Positions 32,793-41,676 of a stretch of DNA of 64,000 bases are shown here, piece by piece; position 1 is the stretch's first letter; each line of letters opens with the position of its first letter. Under the pieces are notes generated by a model, which saw only the letters and a list, made by a program, of their open reading frames with translations, was not told where the DNA came from and searched no databases. This DNA comes from Agrococcus jejuensis (GTDB lineage: Bacteria > Actinomycetota > Actinomycetes > Actinomycetales > Microbacteriaceae), in NCBI RefSeq assembly GCF_900099705.1, contig NZ_LT629695.1:1550001-1614000 (forward strand). The letters run 5' to 3'. Both the position numbers and the translations under genes were made by a program.

Positions 32793-33401
32793 CTACGGCT
32801 GGCGCTGCTGCAGCTGGGCGAACGCGGCCCACTCCCGCGGGTCGGGCGCGGGCATCGGGGTCCTGCGCAGGCGGCGGATGCGGTGCGCCACGACGAGCGA
32901 CGCCACGATGTCGACGACGAACACGAAGTGCAGCGGCAGCAGCGTCCAGAAGAACCCGGCGCCGATGACGCGATCGCGACGCATGCGGATGAGCGCCGCG
33001 ACGCCGTAGGCCGACGTCGGCACCATGATCACGTACGTGACGGTCGAGAGCACCGCGGCGCTGACGAGGGCGGCGGGGCCGAAGAACAGCAGGATCGCGC
33101 TGAAGGTGGCCGCCGACAGGAAGTTCAGCACGAAGAAGAGGATCGACGACAGCTTCACCGCGACCATGCCGGTCGCGAGGCGCGCCACGTCGCGGCGCCG
33201 TGCCGTGCGCACCGCATCGACGATCGCCGCGACCGAGATCGCCAGGTAGAGCACGAACCAGCCGAGCCAGATGAAGAAGAGCACGTCCCAGCCCACGTCG
33301 GCGCCCGGCGCGATCGGCAGCACGTTCGTCATCATGAACGCGTAGACGAGCATGCCGACCCCGCCGACCAGCAGCCACGCGGCCATCGTCCACCGGATCA
33401 T
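32793..33401 (-). CDS. Hypothetical membrane protein, paralogue A of a three-copy family
   Basis: 202 residues with about 5 spans. The end of the protein carries PTSAYGVAALIRMRRDRVIG and LHFVFVVDIVASLVVAHRIR, shared with the genes at 35032-35622 and 35619-36251. It ends with a soluble tail DPREWAAFAQLQQRQP, matched in paralogue B (DPRQEWEAFQRLQQRPE). I do not know the function. It is the last gene of the kinase-flanking group on this strand, 60 bp after the kinase stop. Confidence 0.75.
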   Translation of the reverse strand: MIRWTMAAWLLVGGVGMLVYAFMMTNVLPIAPGADVGWDVLFFIWLGWFVLYLAISVAAIVDAVRTARRRDVARLATGMVAVKLSSILFFVLNFLSAATFSAILLFFGPAALVSAAVLSTVTYVIMVPTSAYGVAALIRMRRDRVIGAGFFWTLLPLHFVFVVDIVASLVVAHRIRRLRRTPMPAPDPREWAAFAQLQQRQP

Positions 33402-33461
33402 GCGACCCCCTCCGTCGTCACGAGCATCGACGACGCGGCTGCAGGTGGACTGGATGCGCGG

Positions 33462-34934
33462 CTACGGGGAGGGCGAGGGTGCAGGGTCGGCGGGCGTCGT
33501 CTCCGTCGGCGCGGGCGACTCCGACGGCGCGGGGTCAGTCGGCGTCGTGGTCGGCTCGGGGTCGGTCGGCGGCGTGGTCGTGGGCGCCGGTTCGGCCGGC
33601 GTCGTCGTGGCGGGCGTCGACGGCTGCGGCTGGGGCGCCGTGGTCGTGGGCGTCGGCGTCGCGGACGGGGTCGCCGACGGCGACGGCGACGTGGTCGGCG
33701 AGGGTGACGGAGACGCGCTCGGCGACGGCGTGGGGCTCGGCGTCGTGCGGTCGGCCTCGTCGGCGGGAGCCGACGGCGACGCATCCTGCTGCCCGAGTCC
33801 CTGGATCGCGAGCGCCCCGGCACTGACGGCACCCGCCACGAGCACGACGCCGACCGTGGCGAGCACGGCGATGCGGCGACGGCGACGCGCGGGCAGATGC
33901 TCGGCGTCGGCGTCGGATGCCGCGCCGACGGCCACCGGTGCCGTGTCGGAGTCGAGGGCGGCCGCACCGACGGCGGGCAGCAGCGCGGTACGGGCGCCGC
34001 TGTCGGCATCCTCGACCTGGTCCGCGAGCGGCACGGCGGTCGTCGCGACGTCCGACTCCACCGGCGCCGCCAGCTGCACGGGCACGCCGTCGAGCGCGGC
34101 GAGCAGCTCGCGCACCTCGTCGGTCGTCGGACGCTCGGCGGGCTCGCGGGCCGTCATGCCGCGCAGCAGCCACGCCCACCGCTCGTCGAGCGCCGGCGGC
34201 ATGACGGGATCGCGCAGCATGCGTGCCGTGAGCGCCTCGATCGCGGGACCGGCGAACTCCCGCTCGCCCGTGATGGTCTCGAGCAGCACGAGGCCCAGAG
34301 CGTAGACGTCGGCGGCTGGCCCGACGGTGCCGCCGGTCGCCTGCTCGGGGCTCAGGTAGGCGGCGGTGCCGAGCACGGCACCCGTGGCCGTGAGCTCGCC
34401 GCCGCCGTCGACGGCCGCGATGCCGAAGTCCGCGAGGCGCGCGTCGAAGTCGTGCTCGGCGAGCGGCGACGGCGCGAGCAGGATGTTCGACGGCTTCACG
34501 TCGCGGTGCACGATGCCCGCGGCGTGCACGACCGCGAGCGCCTCGGCCAGGTCGCGCGCCATGCGCAGCAGCTCGGCGTCGGCGATCGGCCCCTCGGCAC
34601 GGCGCTGCGAGAGCGTCGGCCCGTCGACGAGCTCCATGACGACGACGATCGAGTCGTGGCCGTCGACGCGTGCCGACACGGCGTCGAAGACCGTGACGAG
34701 CGCGCGATGGCTCAGCCGGGCCAGCAGCTCGACCTCGGTGCGCTCGCGCTCGTGCGCGGCGGGGTCGGATGCGCCGTGCGTGACCGCCTTCAACGCGACG
34801 TCGCGGCCCAGCAGCTCGTCGCGGCCGCGGTGCACGCTCGCCGTGCCGCCCGAGCCGATGCGCTCGCCGACCCGGTAGCGGCCCGCGAGCAGGGCTCCGG
34901 GCGCGAGCGGATGCTCGGTGTCGTCCGCGTGCAT
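33462..34934 (-). CDS. Membrane Ser/Thr protein kinase (PknB-like) with Pro/Thr/Ser-rich extracellular tail
   Basis: 490 residues. The Hanks kinase core (residues about 15-280) has GSGGTASVHRGRD, the catalytic HRDVKPSNIL and ADFGIA (DFG), then a linker, one membrane span (IAVLATVGVVLVAGAVSAGAL) and about 120 residues of low-complexity Pro/Thr/Ser sequence. No PASTA repeats are seen, unlike PknB. GGAGGAG precedes ATG 34934 and decides the start over the upstream in-frame ATG. It is nested among three paralogous membrane-protein genes, which could be substrates or partners (inference). Confidence 0.9.
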   Translation of the reverse strand: MHADDTEHPLAPGALLAGRYRVGERIGSGGTASVHRGRDELLGRDVALKAVTHGASDPAAHERERTEVELLARLSHRALVTVFDAVSARVDGHDSIVVVMELVDGPTLSQRRAEGPIADAELLRMARDLAEALAVVHAAGIVHRDVKPSNILLAPSPLAEHDFDARLADFGIAAVDGGGELTATGAVLGTAAYLSPEQATGGTVGPAADVYALGLVLLETITGEREFAGPAIEALTARMLRDPVMPPALDERWAWLLRGMTAREPAERPTTDEVRELLAALDGVPVQLAAPVESDVATTAVPLADQVEDADSGARTALLPAVGAAALDSDTAPVAVGAASDADAEHLPARRRRRIAVLATVGVVLVAGAVSAGALAIQGLGQQDASPSAPADEADRTTPSPTPSPSASPSPSPTTSPSPSATPSATPTPTTTAPQPQPSTPATTTPAEPAPTTTPPTDPEPTTTPTDPAPSESPAPTETTPADPAPSPSP

Positions 34935-35031
34935 GCCTTCGCTCTCCTCCGTGCCCCGCATCCGAGCCTAGGCATCCCGGCGCGCGGGTGCTGCCGGTTG
35001 CGCTGCGCGAGGGGATGCTGCATGCGGCCGG

Positions 35032-35622
35032 TCACTCGGGGCGCTGCTGCAGGCGCTGGAACGCCTCCCACTCCTGCCGCGGGTCCGGCTGCGGCGCGGA
35101 CGGCGCGACGTGCAGCATGCGGGCGACGATGATCGACGCGACGAGGTCGGTGACGAGCACGAGGTGCATGAGCGCGAGCACCGCGGCGAGGCCGCCGCCG
35201 ACGGCGCCGAGGCGGCGCAGTCGCACGACGCCCGCGATGCCGTAGAGCGACGTCGGCACCATGAGCACCGTCAGCAGGACGACGAGGCCGATGGTCACGA
35301 GGATGCCGGTGGGCGGGTGCAGATGGAACATGGTGGTCGCCACCAGCACCGAGAAGCCGGCGGCGAGGCACAGGAAGACGACGCCCGCGGCCTTCACGGC
35401 CACGATGGCCTGCACGAGCGTGCGCGTCGTGCCCCGCTGCATGCGTCGCACGGCGTCGACGATCACGGCGATCGAGACGACGAGGTAGGCGACGGGGAGC
35501 ACCGTGAACAGCGTCGAGACGATGGGCGAGGGGTCGTCGTAGATCGCACGGAGGCCGATGAAGCCGGGCGCCATCAGCGCCGCGCCCAGCAGCAGCACGA
35601 CCACCATCGCCCAGCGGATCAT
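35032..35622 (-). CDS. Hypothetical membrane protein, paralogue B of the three-copy family
   Basis: 196 residues with about 5 spans; opens MIRWAMVVVLLLGAALM, close to paralogue A (MIRWTMAAWLLVGGVGML), and contains VPTSLYGIAGVVRLRRLG and LVLVTDLVASIIVARML. Its ATG overlaps the stop of paralogue C by 4 bp, so B and C are cotranscribed. It lies just upstream of the kinase. Function unknown. Confidence 0.75.
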   Translation of the reverse strand: MIRWAMVVVLLLGAALMAPGFIGLRAIYDDPSPIVSTLFTVLPVAYLVVSIAVIVDAVRRMQRGTTRTLVQAIVAVKAAGVVFLCLAAGFSVLVATTMFHLHPPTGILVTIGLVVLLTVLMVPTSLYGIAGVVRLRRLGAVGGGLAAVLALMHLVLVTDLVASIIVARMLHVAPSAPQPDPRQEWEAFQRLQQRPE

Positions 35623-36251
35623 CGGGCCCCCGGCAGCCCGCTCGGCAACGGCACCGGCAACGACACGGGCTCGGCAGGCACCGTCGGATCGACCGGGCGC
35701 TCCGCCCGCACGAGCCTGCGGATGCGCATCGCCACGACGATCGAGCTCACGACGTCGAGCACGAAGAGCACGTGCAGCACGAGATGCGGCCAGAGGAAGC
35801 CGTGGCCGATCGCGCGATCGCGCCGGAGGCGGATGAGCGCGGCGACGCCGTAGACCGACGTCGTGAGCATGATGCAGAAGGTGCCGGCGACCATCACCGG
35901 CACGACGACGGCGACGAGCGGGCCGCCGCGCACGAGCGCCACGACCGCGATGAGCACCGCGCCCGCGAAGTTCACGAGGAAGAACGGGATGGCCGAGACC
36001 TTCGCGAGCACGGCGCCGCGAGCGAGGCTGCGCACGTCGCCGCGGATCGCGGCCTGGATCGCGTCCGCGAGCGCGAGGAGGGCCGCGGCGGCGTAGCCGA
36101 ACGGCATCCCCGTGAGCAGCCACGCAGGCACCTGCACGAACAGGGCGTTCGCGTCGCCCGAGAGCGCCGACCACCACGCGGCGAGCACCACCGCACCCAG
36201 CACGAGCGTGATGGCGAACAGCACCTGCACGGCGAGCGACACCCAGCGCAC
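35619..36251 (-). CDS. Hypothetical membrane protein, paralogue C of the three-copy family
   Basis: 210 residues with about 5 spans. It shares TTSVYGVAALIRLRRDRAIG and LHVLFVLDVVSSIVVAMRIR with paralogue A and B. The C-terminal tail is Pro-rich rather than the QLQQRxP type. It heads the unit C-B-kinase-A on the minus strand. No recognised domain. Confidence 0.75.
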   Translation of the reverse strand: MRWVSLAVQVLFAITLVLGAVVLAAWWSALSGDANALFVQVPAWLLTGMPFGYAAAALLALADAIQAAIRGDVRSLARGAVLAKVSAIPFFLVNFAGAVLIAVVALVRGGPLVAVVVPVMVAGTFCIMLTTSVYGVAALIRLRRDRAIGHGFLWPHLVLHVLFVLDVVSSIVVAMRIRRLVRAERPVDPTVPAEPVSLPVPLPSGLPGAR

Positions 36252-36347
36252 GCGAACCTCCCGTGGTCGACGCGCCCAGCATGCAGGTCGACCCGCAGCG
36301 CCTCGTGCGAGGCGGCTGCGGGTCGACTGGATGCGCTGCGGCGGCGG

Positions 36348-37424
36348 CTAGCGGTTCGCCGACTCCTGCCAGGCCTTGAGGCCCACGTCGACGCCCTCGA
36401 CGGCCGCGTCGATGCGCGCGAGCTCGTCGGCCGTGAGCGCGGGCGCGTCGAGTGCCGCGAGATTCTCGTCGATCTGCTCGGGCCGCGAGGCGCCGATGAG
36501 CGCCGACGTCACGACGTCGTCGCGCAGCACCCACTGCAGCGCGAGCTGCGCGAGCGACTGGCCGCGCTCCCGCGCGACGTCGTTCACCGCGTTGAGGATC
36601 GCGACGGTCTCGTCGGGCAGCGGCTTCGACGACAGCGAGCCGCGCTGCATGCGCCGCTCGGCCGTGCCGTCGCCGAGGTACTTGCCGGTGAGCAGGCCCT
36701 GCGCGAGCGGCGTGAACGCGATCGCGCCCATGCCCGCCGAGCGCAGCGCATCCGTGAGCCCGTCCTCGACCCAGCGGTTCAGCATCGAGTAGGCCGGCTG
36801 GTGGATGACGAGCGGCGTGCCGAGACGCTCGGCGATCGCGTGCGCCTCGGCCGTGCGCTCGGCCGAGTACGACGAGATGCCCACGTAGAGCGCCTTGCCC
36901 TGGCGCACGAGCGTGTCGAGCGCGCCGATGGTCTCCTCGAGCGGCGTCACGGGGTCGGCGCGGTGCGAGTAGAACACGTCGACGTAGTCGATGCCCATGC
37001 GGGTCAGCGACTGCTCGGCGCTCGCGAGGATGTACTTGCGCGAGCCCCACGATCCGTACGGGCCGGGCCACATGGGGTAGCCGGCCTTCGACGAGATGAT
37101 GAGCTCGTCGCGGTAGCGGCCGAGGTCCTCGCGCAGCATGCGGCCGAAGTTCGTCTCGGCGGTGCCGGGAGGCGGGCCGTAGTTGTTGGCCAGGTCGAAG
37201 TGCGTGATGCCGCGGTCGAACGCGTGCCGCAGCAGCGCGCGCTGGTCGTCGAACGGGATGTTGTCGCCGAAGTTCCACCACAGGCCCAGCGAGATCGCGG
37301 GCAGGTAGAGGCCGGACGTGCCGACCTGTCGGTATCGGTCGACCGCGTAGCGGTCGGGCGCCGCCGTGTAGGGGCGGTGCAGCTCGAAGGTCTCGGGATT
37401 CCAGCGGGGGGCGTCGTCGCTCAC
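36348..37424 (-). CDS. yghZ: Aldo/keto reductase, YghZ-like (glyceraldehyde 3-phosphate reductase family)
   Basis: 358 residues. It follows E. coli YghZ closely: SLGLWWNFGD, FDRGITHFDLANNYGPPPG, FGRMLREDLGRYRDELIIS and YPMWPGPYGSWGSRKY. Catalytic Tyr is in the NNYGPPPG element, Lys in IISSKAGY, and the NADPH site at GASRPEQIDENLAAL. The family reduces L-glyceraldehyde 3-phosphate and other aldehydes, detoxifying methylglyoxal-type stress. The start is GTG 37424, directly after a GGGGAGG run. Confidence 0.9.
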   Translation of the reverse strand: MSDDAPRWNPETFELHRPYTAAPDRYAVDRYRQVGTSGLYLPAISLGLWWNFGDNIPFDDQRALLRHAFDRGITHFDLANNYGPPPGTAETNFGRMLREDLGRYRDELIISSKAGYPMWPGPYGSWGSRKYILASAEQSLTRMGIDYVDVFYSHRADPVTPLEETIGALDTLVRQGKALYVGISSYSAERTAEAHAIAERLGTPLVIHQPAYSMLNRWVEDGLTDALRSAGMGAIAFTPLAQGLLTGKYLGDGTAERRMQRGSLSSKPLPDETVAILNAVNDVARERGQSLAQLALQWVLRDDVVTSALIGASRPEQIDENLAALDAPALTADELARIDAAVEGVDVGLKAWQESANR

Positions 37425-37492
37425 CCTCCCCACGCTAGCGGGGGCATGCCAGGGCCTGGATGCGCTGCCAGCGGAACGGCATCGTCGACGGC

Positions 37493-37951
37493 ATGACCGA
37501 AGCATGGGATGCCGCCGAGCTGCGCAGGATCGACGCCGTCGACGAGCTCGAGATCGCGTCGCGCCGACCCGACGGGTCGCTGAGCCCCGACGTCACGATC
37601 TGGATGGTGGCCGCCGGCGGGGCGCTGTTCGTGCGGTCGGCGTACGGCGTCGAGAACGGCTGGTACCGCCGTGCCGCGCGCCGCGGCGCGGGCCGGGTGT
37701 CGGCGGGCGGCGTGACGAGGGACGTCGCGTTCGCGCCGGCCGGCGAGTCGGACCAGGATGCGGTCGACGCCGCCTACCGAGCGAAGTACGGCGCCCGCTA
37801 CCCGTCGATCGTCGGCTCGGTCGTGTCGGCGGCGTCGCAGGCGGCCACCCTCCGCGTCACCCCCCCAGAGTTGAGGTTTTCGGCCCGATGCGAGGTCACA
37901 TCGGGCCGAAAACCTCAACTCGTCAGTCGCGGCGGACGTACCACTCGGTGA
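37493..37951 (+). CDS. DUF2255 family protein with C-terminus altered by a hairpin
   Basis: 152 residues. Family hallmarks are ASRRPDGSLSPDVTIWMVAA, FVRSAYGVENGWYRRA and DAAYRAKYGARYPSIVGSVV, ending at AATLRVTP, where related proteins stop. Here the natural stop is gone: the frame runs into the perfect hairpin at 37869-37920 and about 30 unrelated residues are appended. The function of DUF2255 is unknown. The 3' end overlaps the convergent NTF2-like gene by 29 bp. Confidence 0.82.
   Translation: MTEAWDAAELRRIDAVDELEIASRRPDGSLSPDVTIWMVAAGGALFVRSAYGVENGWYRRAARRGAGRVSAGGVTRDVAFAPAGESDQDAVDAAYRAKYGARYPSIVGSVVSAASQAATLRVTPPELRFSARCEVTSGRKPQLVSRGGRTTR
37869..37920. repeat. Perfect 22-bp hairpin between convergent genes
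   Basis: Arms AGTTGAGGTTTTCGGCCCGA continued by TG, then an 8-nt loop and the exact complement. It is A/T-richer than its surroundings and has TTTT within the arm rather than after it. It may act as a bidirectional terminator, but its shape also suits a mobile repeat. Confidence 0.7.
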
Positions 37952-38273
37952 AGTCGCAGGCGCGGCCGAACGCATCCAGCCGCACGACCCAGAGGTTGTC
38001 GTACGTCGAGCCCTCGGCGTACGACGTGACGCCCTGGATCACCGCGACGTCGCCCTCCTCGGCCACGATGTGCCAGTCGAACGTCCACGACCCCGGCGCA
38101 TCCGCCTCCTCGTGCCACATGCGCACGATCGCGTCGATGCCGATCGCCGGCTCGTCGTCGGAGGGGTAGCCGCGGTAGATCGCGTCGGGCGCGAACGCGG
38201 CGCGCACGACGTCGTCGTCCTCGGTGAGCCACGCCTCGACGTAGCGCTCCACGAAGTCCTCGGCCCGCGTCAT
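37923..38273 (-). CDS. NTF2/SnoaL-like small protein
   Basis: 116 residues in the NTF2-like cone fold: MTRAEDFVERYVEAWLTEDDD, FAPDAIYRGYPSDDE, then a beta sheet (TFDWHIVAEEGDVAVIQGV) and FTEWYVRRD. The cavity would bind a small molecule or serve as a ketosteroid-isomerase-like enzyme; the substrate is unknown. It is monocistronic and convergent with the DUF2255 gene. Confidence 0.85.
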   Translation of the reverse strand: MTRAEDFVERYVEAWLTEDDDVVRAAFAPDAIYRGYPSDDEPAIGIDAIVRMWHEEADAPGSWTFDWHIVAEEGDVAVIQGVTSYAEGSTYDNLWVVRLDAFGRACDFTEWYVRRD

Positions 38274-38362
38274 CGCATCGACCTCCTGCAGCGAGCGTAG
38301 CGACGGGGCGCCGCCGGGCTCGCATCCACGAGCCCGACGATGCCCCGTCGGAGGGTTGAGCG

Positions 38363-39532
38363 TCAGTCGCCCTTCACGTTCACGAGCTGGCGCAGCGTGT
38401 GCCGCACCCGCACGAGGTCCGCCGCGTCGGCCATGACCTGGTCGATCGGCTTGTACGCCTGCGGGATCTCGTCGATGAACGCGTCGGTGTCGCGGTACTC
38501 GATGCCGACCATCGCCTCCTGCAGCTGCTCGCGAGTGAACTCGCGCCTCGCCGCCGCCCTCGACCGCGTGCGCCCGGCACCGTGCGGCGCCGAGTGCAGC
38601 GACAGCGGGTTGCCGAGGCCCTCGACGACGTACGACGCCGTGCCCATCGAGCCCGGGATGAGCCCCATCCGTCCGGCGTCCGCCTGGATGGCGCCCTTCC
38701 TCGACACCCACACGCGCTTGCCGAAGTGCTGCTCCGACTCGGTGAAGTTGTGGTGGCAGTTGATCCGCTCGAGCTCGTCGATCGGCACCCCCATCCACCG
38801 CCCGAGCTGGTCGGCGACGCGGTCCATCATCTCCTCGCGGTTGAGCAGCGCGAACCGCTGCGCCCACCGCAGCTCGCGGATGTACCTCGTGAACTCCGGC
38901 GTGCCCTCGACGAGGTACGCGAGGTCGGGCTCGGGCAGGTCGATCCACCACTGCTTCGCGAGCCGCTGGGCGACCTTGATGTGGTGCTGGGCGATCTTGT
39001 TGCCGACGCCCCTCGAGCCCGAATGCAGGAACATCCACACCCTGTCGGTCTCGTCGACCGAGACCTCGATGAAGTGGTTGCCGCTGCCGAGCGACCCGAG
39101 CTGCTCACGCCACCTGCCCGCGTACGACGCCGGGTCGAAGCCCGCCTGCTCGGCGAGCGCCTCGAGCTCCGCGATCCGCGGCTCGGCCGTGTGCCGGATC
39201 GTGCGGTTGTCGTGGCCGGCCGACAGCGGGATGCTGCGCTCGATCTGCGAACGCAGCTCCGCGAGGTCGCGACCGGCGAGGTCGTCGCGCACGAGCTGGG
39301 TGCGCACGGCGATCATGCCGCAGCCGATGTCGACGCCGACGGCCGCGGGCACGATGGCCCCGAGCGTCGGGATGACGGATCCGACCGTGGCACCCCTGCC
39401 GAGGTGCGCGTCCGGCATGAGCGCCAGGTGCGGGTAGATGAACGGCATGCTCGACGCGGTGCGGGCCTGGTCGAGGGTGTTCTCCTCGATGAGGCTCGCC
39501 CACGACAGCAGGCGGTTCGTGAGCTTCTCCAT
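38363..39532 (-). CDS. rtcB: RtcB family RNA ligase (tRNA-splicing ligase)
   Basis: 389 residues. It has VGVDIGCGMIAVRT (the metal-binding Cys), GSGNHFIEV, FLHSGSRGVGNKIAQHHI, CHHNFTESEQHFGKRVW and LHSAPHGAGRTRSR; His in the last motif is the GMP-attached residue in the family. RtcB joins RNA 2',3'-cyclic phosphate to 5'-OH ends with GTP and Mn. In bacteria it repairs cleaved tRNA and rRNA. No rtcA or archease is adjacent. AAGGA precedes ATG 39532. Confidence 0.95.
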   Translation of the reverse strand: MEKLTNRLLSWASLIEENTLDQARTASSMPFIYPHLALMPDAHLGRGATVGSVIPTLGAIVPAAVGVDIGCGMIAVRTQLVRDDLAGRDLAELRSQIERSIPLSAGHDNRTIRHTAEPRIAELEALAEQAGFDPASYAGRWREQLGSLGSGNHFIEVSVDETDRVWMFLHSGSRGVGNKIAQHHIKVAQRLAKQWWIDLPEPDLAYLVEGTPEFTRYIRELRWAQRFALLNREEMMDRVADQLGRWMGVPIDELERINCHHNFTESEQHFGKRVWVSRKGAIQADAGRMGLIPGSMGTASYVVEGLGNPLSLHSAPHGAGRTRSRAAARREFTREQLQEAMVGIEYRDTDAFIDEIPQAYKPIDQVMADAADLVRVRHTLRQLVNVKGD

Positions 39533-39836
39533 GGTTCCTTGGTTTCCTCGTGATGTGCGGCGTTCGTGCGAAGCGGTTCGGGACCGCTCGCCGCATCACG
39601 TGGATGTGCAAGGAAGCCCCGGACCTCTCGGTGCGGGGCGTGGAGCGATGGGTGCTATCGCTCGGCGTCCGGCGCCGGAGGGGTCGACTCAGGTCGACCG
39701 AAGCGCTGGTAGCGCTGGGCCGCATCCAAGGACAGCGTCCTCGTGACCATGGTCGGATCCCTCTCGGGGCGAATGCCGTGTTGCAGCTGCGCACGGTGCG
39801 CAGCCTTGCGACGCTAGCGGTGTGCTACTCGATGCG
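39533..39836. other. 304-bp gap upstream of rtcB
   Basis: Besides the doubtful 31-codon reading frame at 39655-39750 it holds a GCCCCG/CGGGGC stem (around 39616-39639) that could be the end of a small transcript or leader. No other gene is visible. Confidence 0.5.
39655..39750 (-). CDS. Possible small protein upstream of rtcB
   Basis: 31 codons starting MVTRTLSLDAAQRYQRFGRP, ending DAER. A GAGAGGG sequence lies about 8 nt before the ATG, which supports translation, but the length is too short for codon statistics to be decisive. It points the same way as rtcB and precedes it by 122 bp. It may be a leader peptide or a spurious frame. Confidence 0.3.
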   Translation of the reverse strand: MVTRTLSLDAAQRYQRFGRPESTPPAPDAER

Positions 39837-40784
39837 TCAAGTGCTGGGTGACACCGCCTCGTGCAGGGCGCGCAGGCGCGTCGTGAGGCTCGCGGCGTCG
39901 AGGCCGTGCTTAGCCAGCAGCTCGGCGTAGGGCCCGTAGCCGATGTGCACGTGCGGCACGGCCACGATGTCGACGCGGCCGGCGGCCTCCGCGGCCACGA
40001 CCTCGGCGACGCGCGCGCCGAGCCCACCCGTCGGGTAGTGCTCCTCGATGGTCACGACGCGGCCCGTGCGGCGCACGCTCTCGAGCACCGCAGCAGCGTC
40101 GATCGGCGACACCGTGGGCATGCCGATGAGGTCGATCTCGATGCCCTCGGCACGCAGCGCATCCACCGCCGCCACGACCTCCGCGGCGATGTAGCCCGTC
40201 GTCACGACCGTCATCGCGTTCCCGCTGCGCAGCGGGTACGCACGGCCGATCTCGAAGGAGCCGCGCGGCACGAGGTCGCCGAGCGGGCTCGCGCCGATGC
40301 GCATGTAGACCGGCCCCTCGTGCTCGAGCATCGCGACCGATGCATCCACGATCTGGCCCGCGTCGAGCGGCGCGAGCACCACGACGCCCGGGATGGCGCC
40401 GATGATCGCGTAGTCCTCGAGCGAGTGGTGCGTGGGGCCGAGGTCCGAGTACGTGAAGCCGCCGTTGCGGCCCACGACCTTGACGTCCTGCCGCATGTAG
40501 CCGACGTCGTTGCGGAACGCCTCGAACGCGCGGCACGTCACGAACGCCGCGATGGCGCAGAACACGGGCTTGAGGCCCGTCGTGGCGAGGCCGGCGGCGA
40601 CGCCCGTCGCGCCGTGCTCGGCGATGCCGGTCTCGACGTAGCGCTCGGGATGCCGGGCGCGGAAGTCGCCGAAGCCCGAGCTCTTGCCGCTGTCGGCCGA
40701 GAGCACGACGACGCGCTCGTCGCGCTCGGCGAGCGCGGTCACCGCGGCGCCGAACGTGGTCCTGGGGTCGTGCAGCGTGGTCAT
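39837..40784 (-). CDS. Transketolase, C-terminal (PYR and TKC) subunit
   Basis: 315 residues. Conserved parts are ETGIAEHGATGVAAGLATTG, GRNGGFTYSDLGPTHHSLED and the TKC domain from about residue 190. It pairs with the N-terminal subunit directly upstream, whose stop overlaps this ATG by 4 bp. Split transketolases of this type transfer two-carbon units and are common in sugar or amino-sugar catabolic loci. The physiological sugar is not visible from the neighbours. Confidence 0.9.
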   Translation of the reverse strand: MTTLHDPRTTFGAAVTALAERDERVVVLSADSGKSSGFGDFRARHPERYVETGIAEHGATGVAAGLATTGLKPVFCAIAAFVTCRAFEAFRNDVGYMRQDVKVVGRNGGFTYSDLGPTHHSLEDYAIIGAIPGVVVLAPLDAGQIVDASVAMLEHEGPVYMRIGASPLGDLVPRGSFEIGRAYPLRSGNAMTVVTTGYIAAEVVAAVDALRAEGIEIDLIGMPTVSPIDAAAVLESVRRTGRVVTIEEHYPTGGLGARVAEVVAAEAAGRVDIVAVPHVHIGYGPYAELLAKHGLDAASLTTRLRALHEAVSPST

Positions 40785-41647
40785 GCGAGCACCTCCGAGA
40801 GGGACGCGACGTCGGCGTCGGCATCGGCGACCGCCGCTGCGAGCTCGTCGGGCTTCGGCTTCCAGTAGTGGGCGGCGACCGTGCCCTGCACCGAGCGCAC
40901 GCCGAGACCCTTGATCGTGTGGGCGACGACGGCGCGCGGCCGATCCGAGCGCGCCGCGAGCGCGGGGACGAGCTCGTCGAGGTCGTGCCCGTCGACCTCC
41001 TGCACCTCCCAGCCGAACGCGACGAGCTTGTCGACGATCGGCTCCATGTCCATGACCTCGGCCGTCGTGCCCGAGATCTGCATGCCGTTGACGTCGACGA
41101 TCGCCGTGAGCCCGTCGAGCCCGTGGTGCGCCGCGATCGCCGCAGCCTCCCAGTTCGACCCCTCGGGCAGCTCGCCGTCGCCGAGCAGCGTCCACACGCG
41201 CGTCGGCAGCCCCTGCATCCGCGCGCCCATCGCGATGCCGGCCGCGATCGCGAGGCCGTGGCCCAGCGCGCCCGTGTTCGCCTCGACGCCCGTGAGCTTG
41301 TGCATGTCGGGGTGGCCGCCGAGCGGGGTGTCGAGGCGGCCGTAGGTGTCGAGGATGGATGCGTCGAAGAAGCCGCGGTCGGCGAGCACGGCGTACTGGC
41401 ACATGGCCTTGTGGCCGGCGGACAGCAGGAAGCGGTCGCGCGCCGGGTCGAGCGGGTTCGCGGGATCGATGCGCAGCACGCGGCCGTAGAGCGCCGTGAC
41501 GATGTCGATGGCCGACATCGCGCCGCCGAGGTGGCCGGCGGGCGTCGACTCGAACATGCGCAGCACGTTGCGGCGGGCGCGGGCCGCCGCGAGCTCGAGG
41601 TCGGGATGCGCGCTGCGCGCGGGCGTGCGGACGTCGGCTTCGGTCAC
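40781..41647 (-). CDS. Transketolase, N-terminal (TPP-binding) subunit
   Basis: 288 residues. ESTPAGHLGGAMSAIDIVTA opens the domain, SAGHKAMCQYAVL and GALGHGLAIAAGIAMGARM give the phosphate site, and GDGELPEGSNWEAA with a later NGMQISG is the TPP/Mg motif (GDG..N). I chose GTG 41647 because GCGAGG lies 8 nt upstream; the longer frame starting 41716 lacks this. Expressed together with the C-terminal subunit. Confidence 0.9.
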   Translation of the reverse strand: MTEADVRTPARSAHPDLELAAARARRNVLRMFESTPAGHLGGAMSAIDIVTALYGRVLRIDPANPLDPARDRFLLSAGHKAMCQYAVLADRGFFDASILDTYGRLDTPLGGHPDMHKLTGVEANTGALGHGLAIAAGIAMGARMQGLPTRVWTLLGDGELPEGSNWEAAAIAAHHGLDGLTAIVDVNGMQISGTTAEVMDMEPIVDKLVAFGWEVQEVDGHDLDELVPALAARSDRPRAVVAHTIKGLGVRSVQGTVAAHYWKPKPDELAAAVADADADVASLSEVLA

Positions 41648-41676
41648 TTCGGCACCTCGCTGTGCTGGACGTGGGT

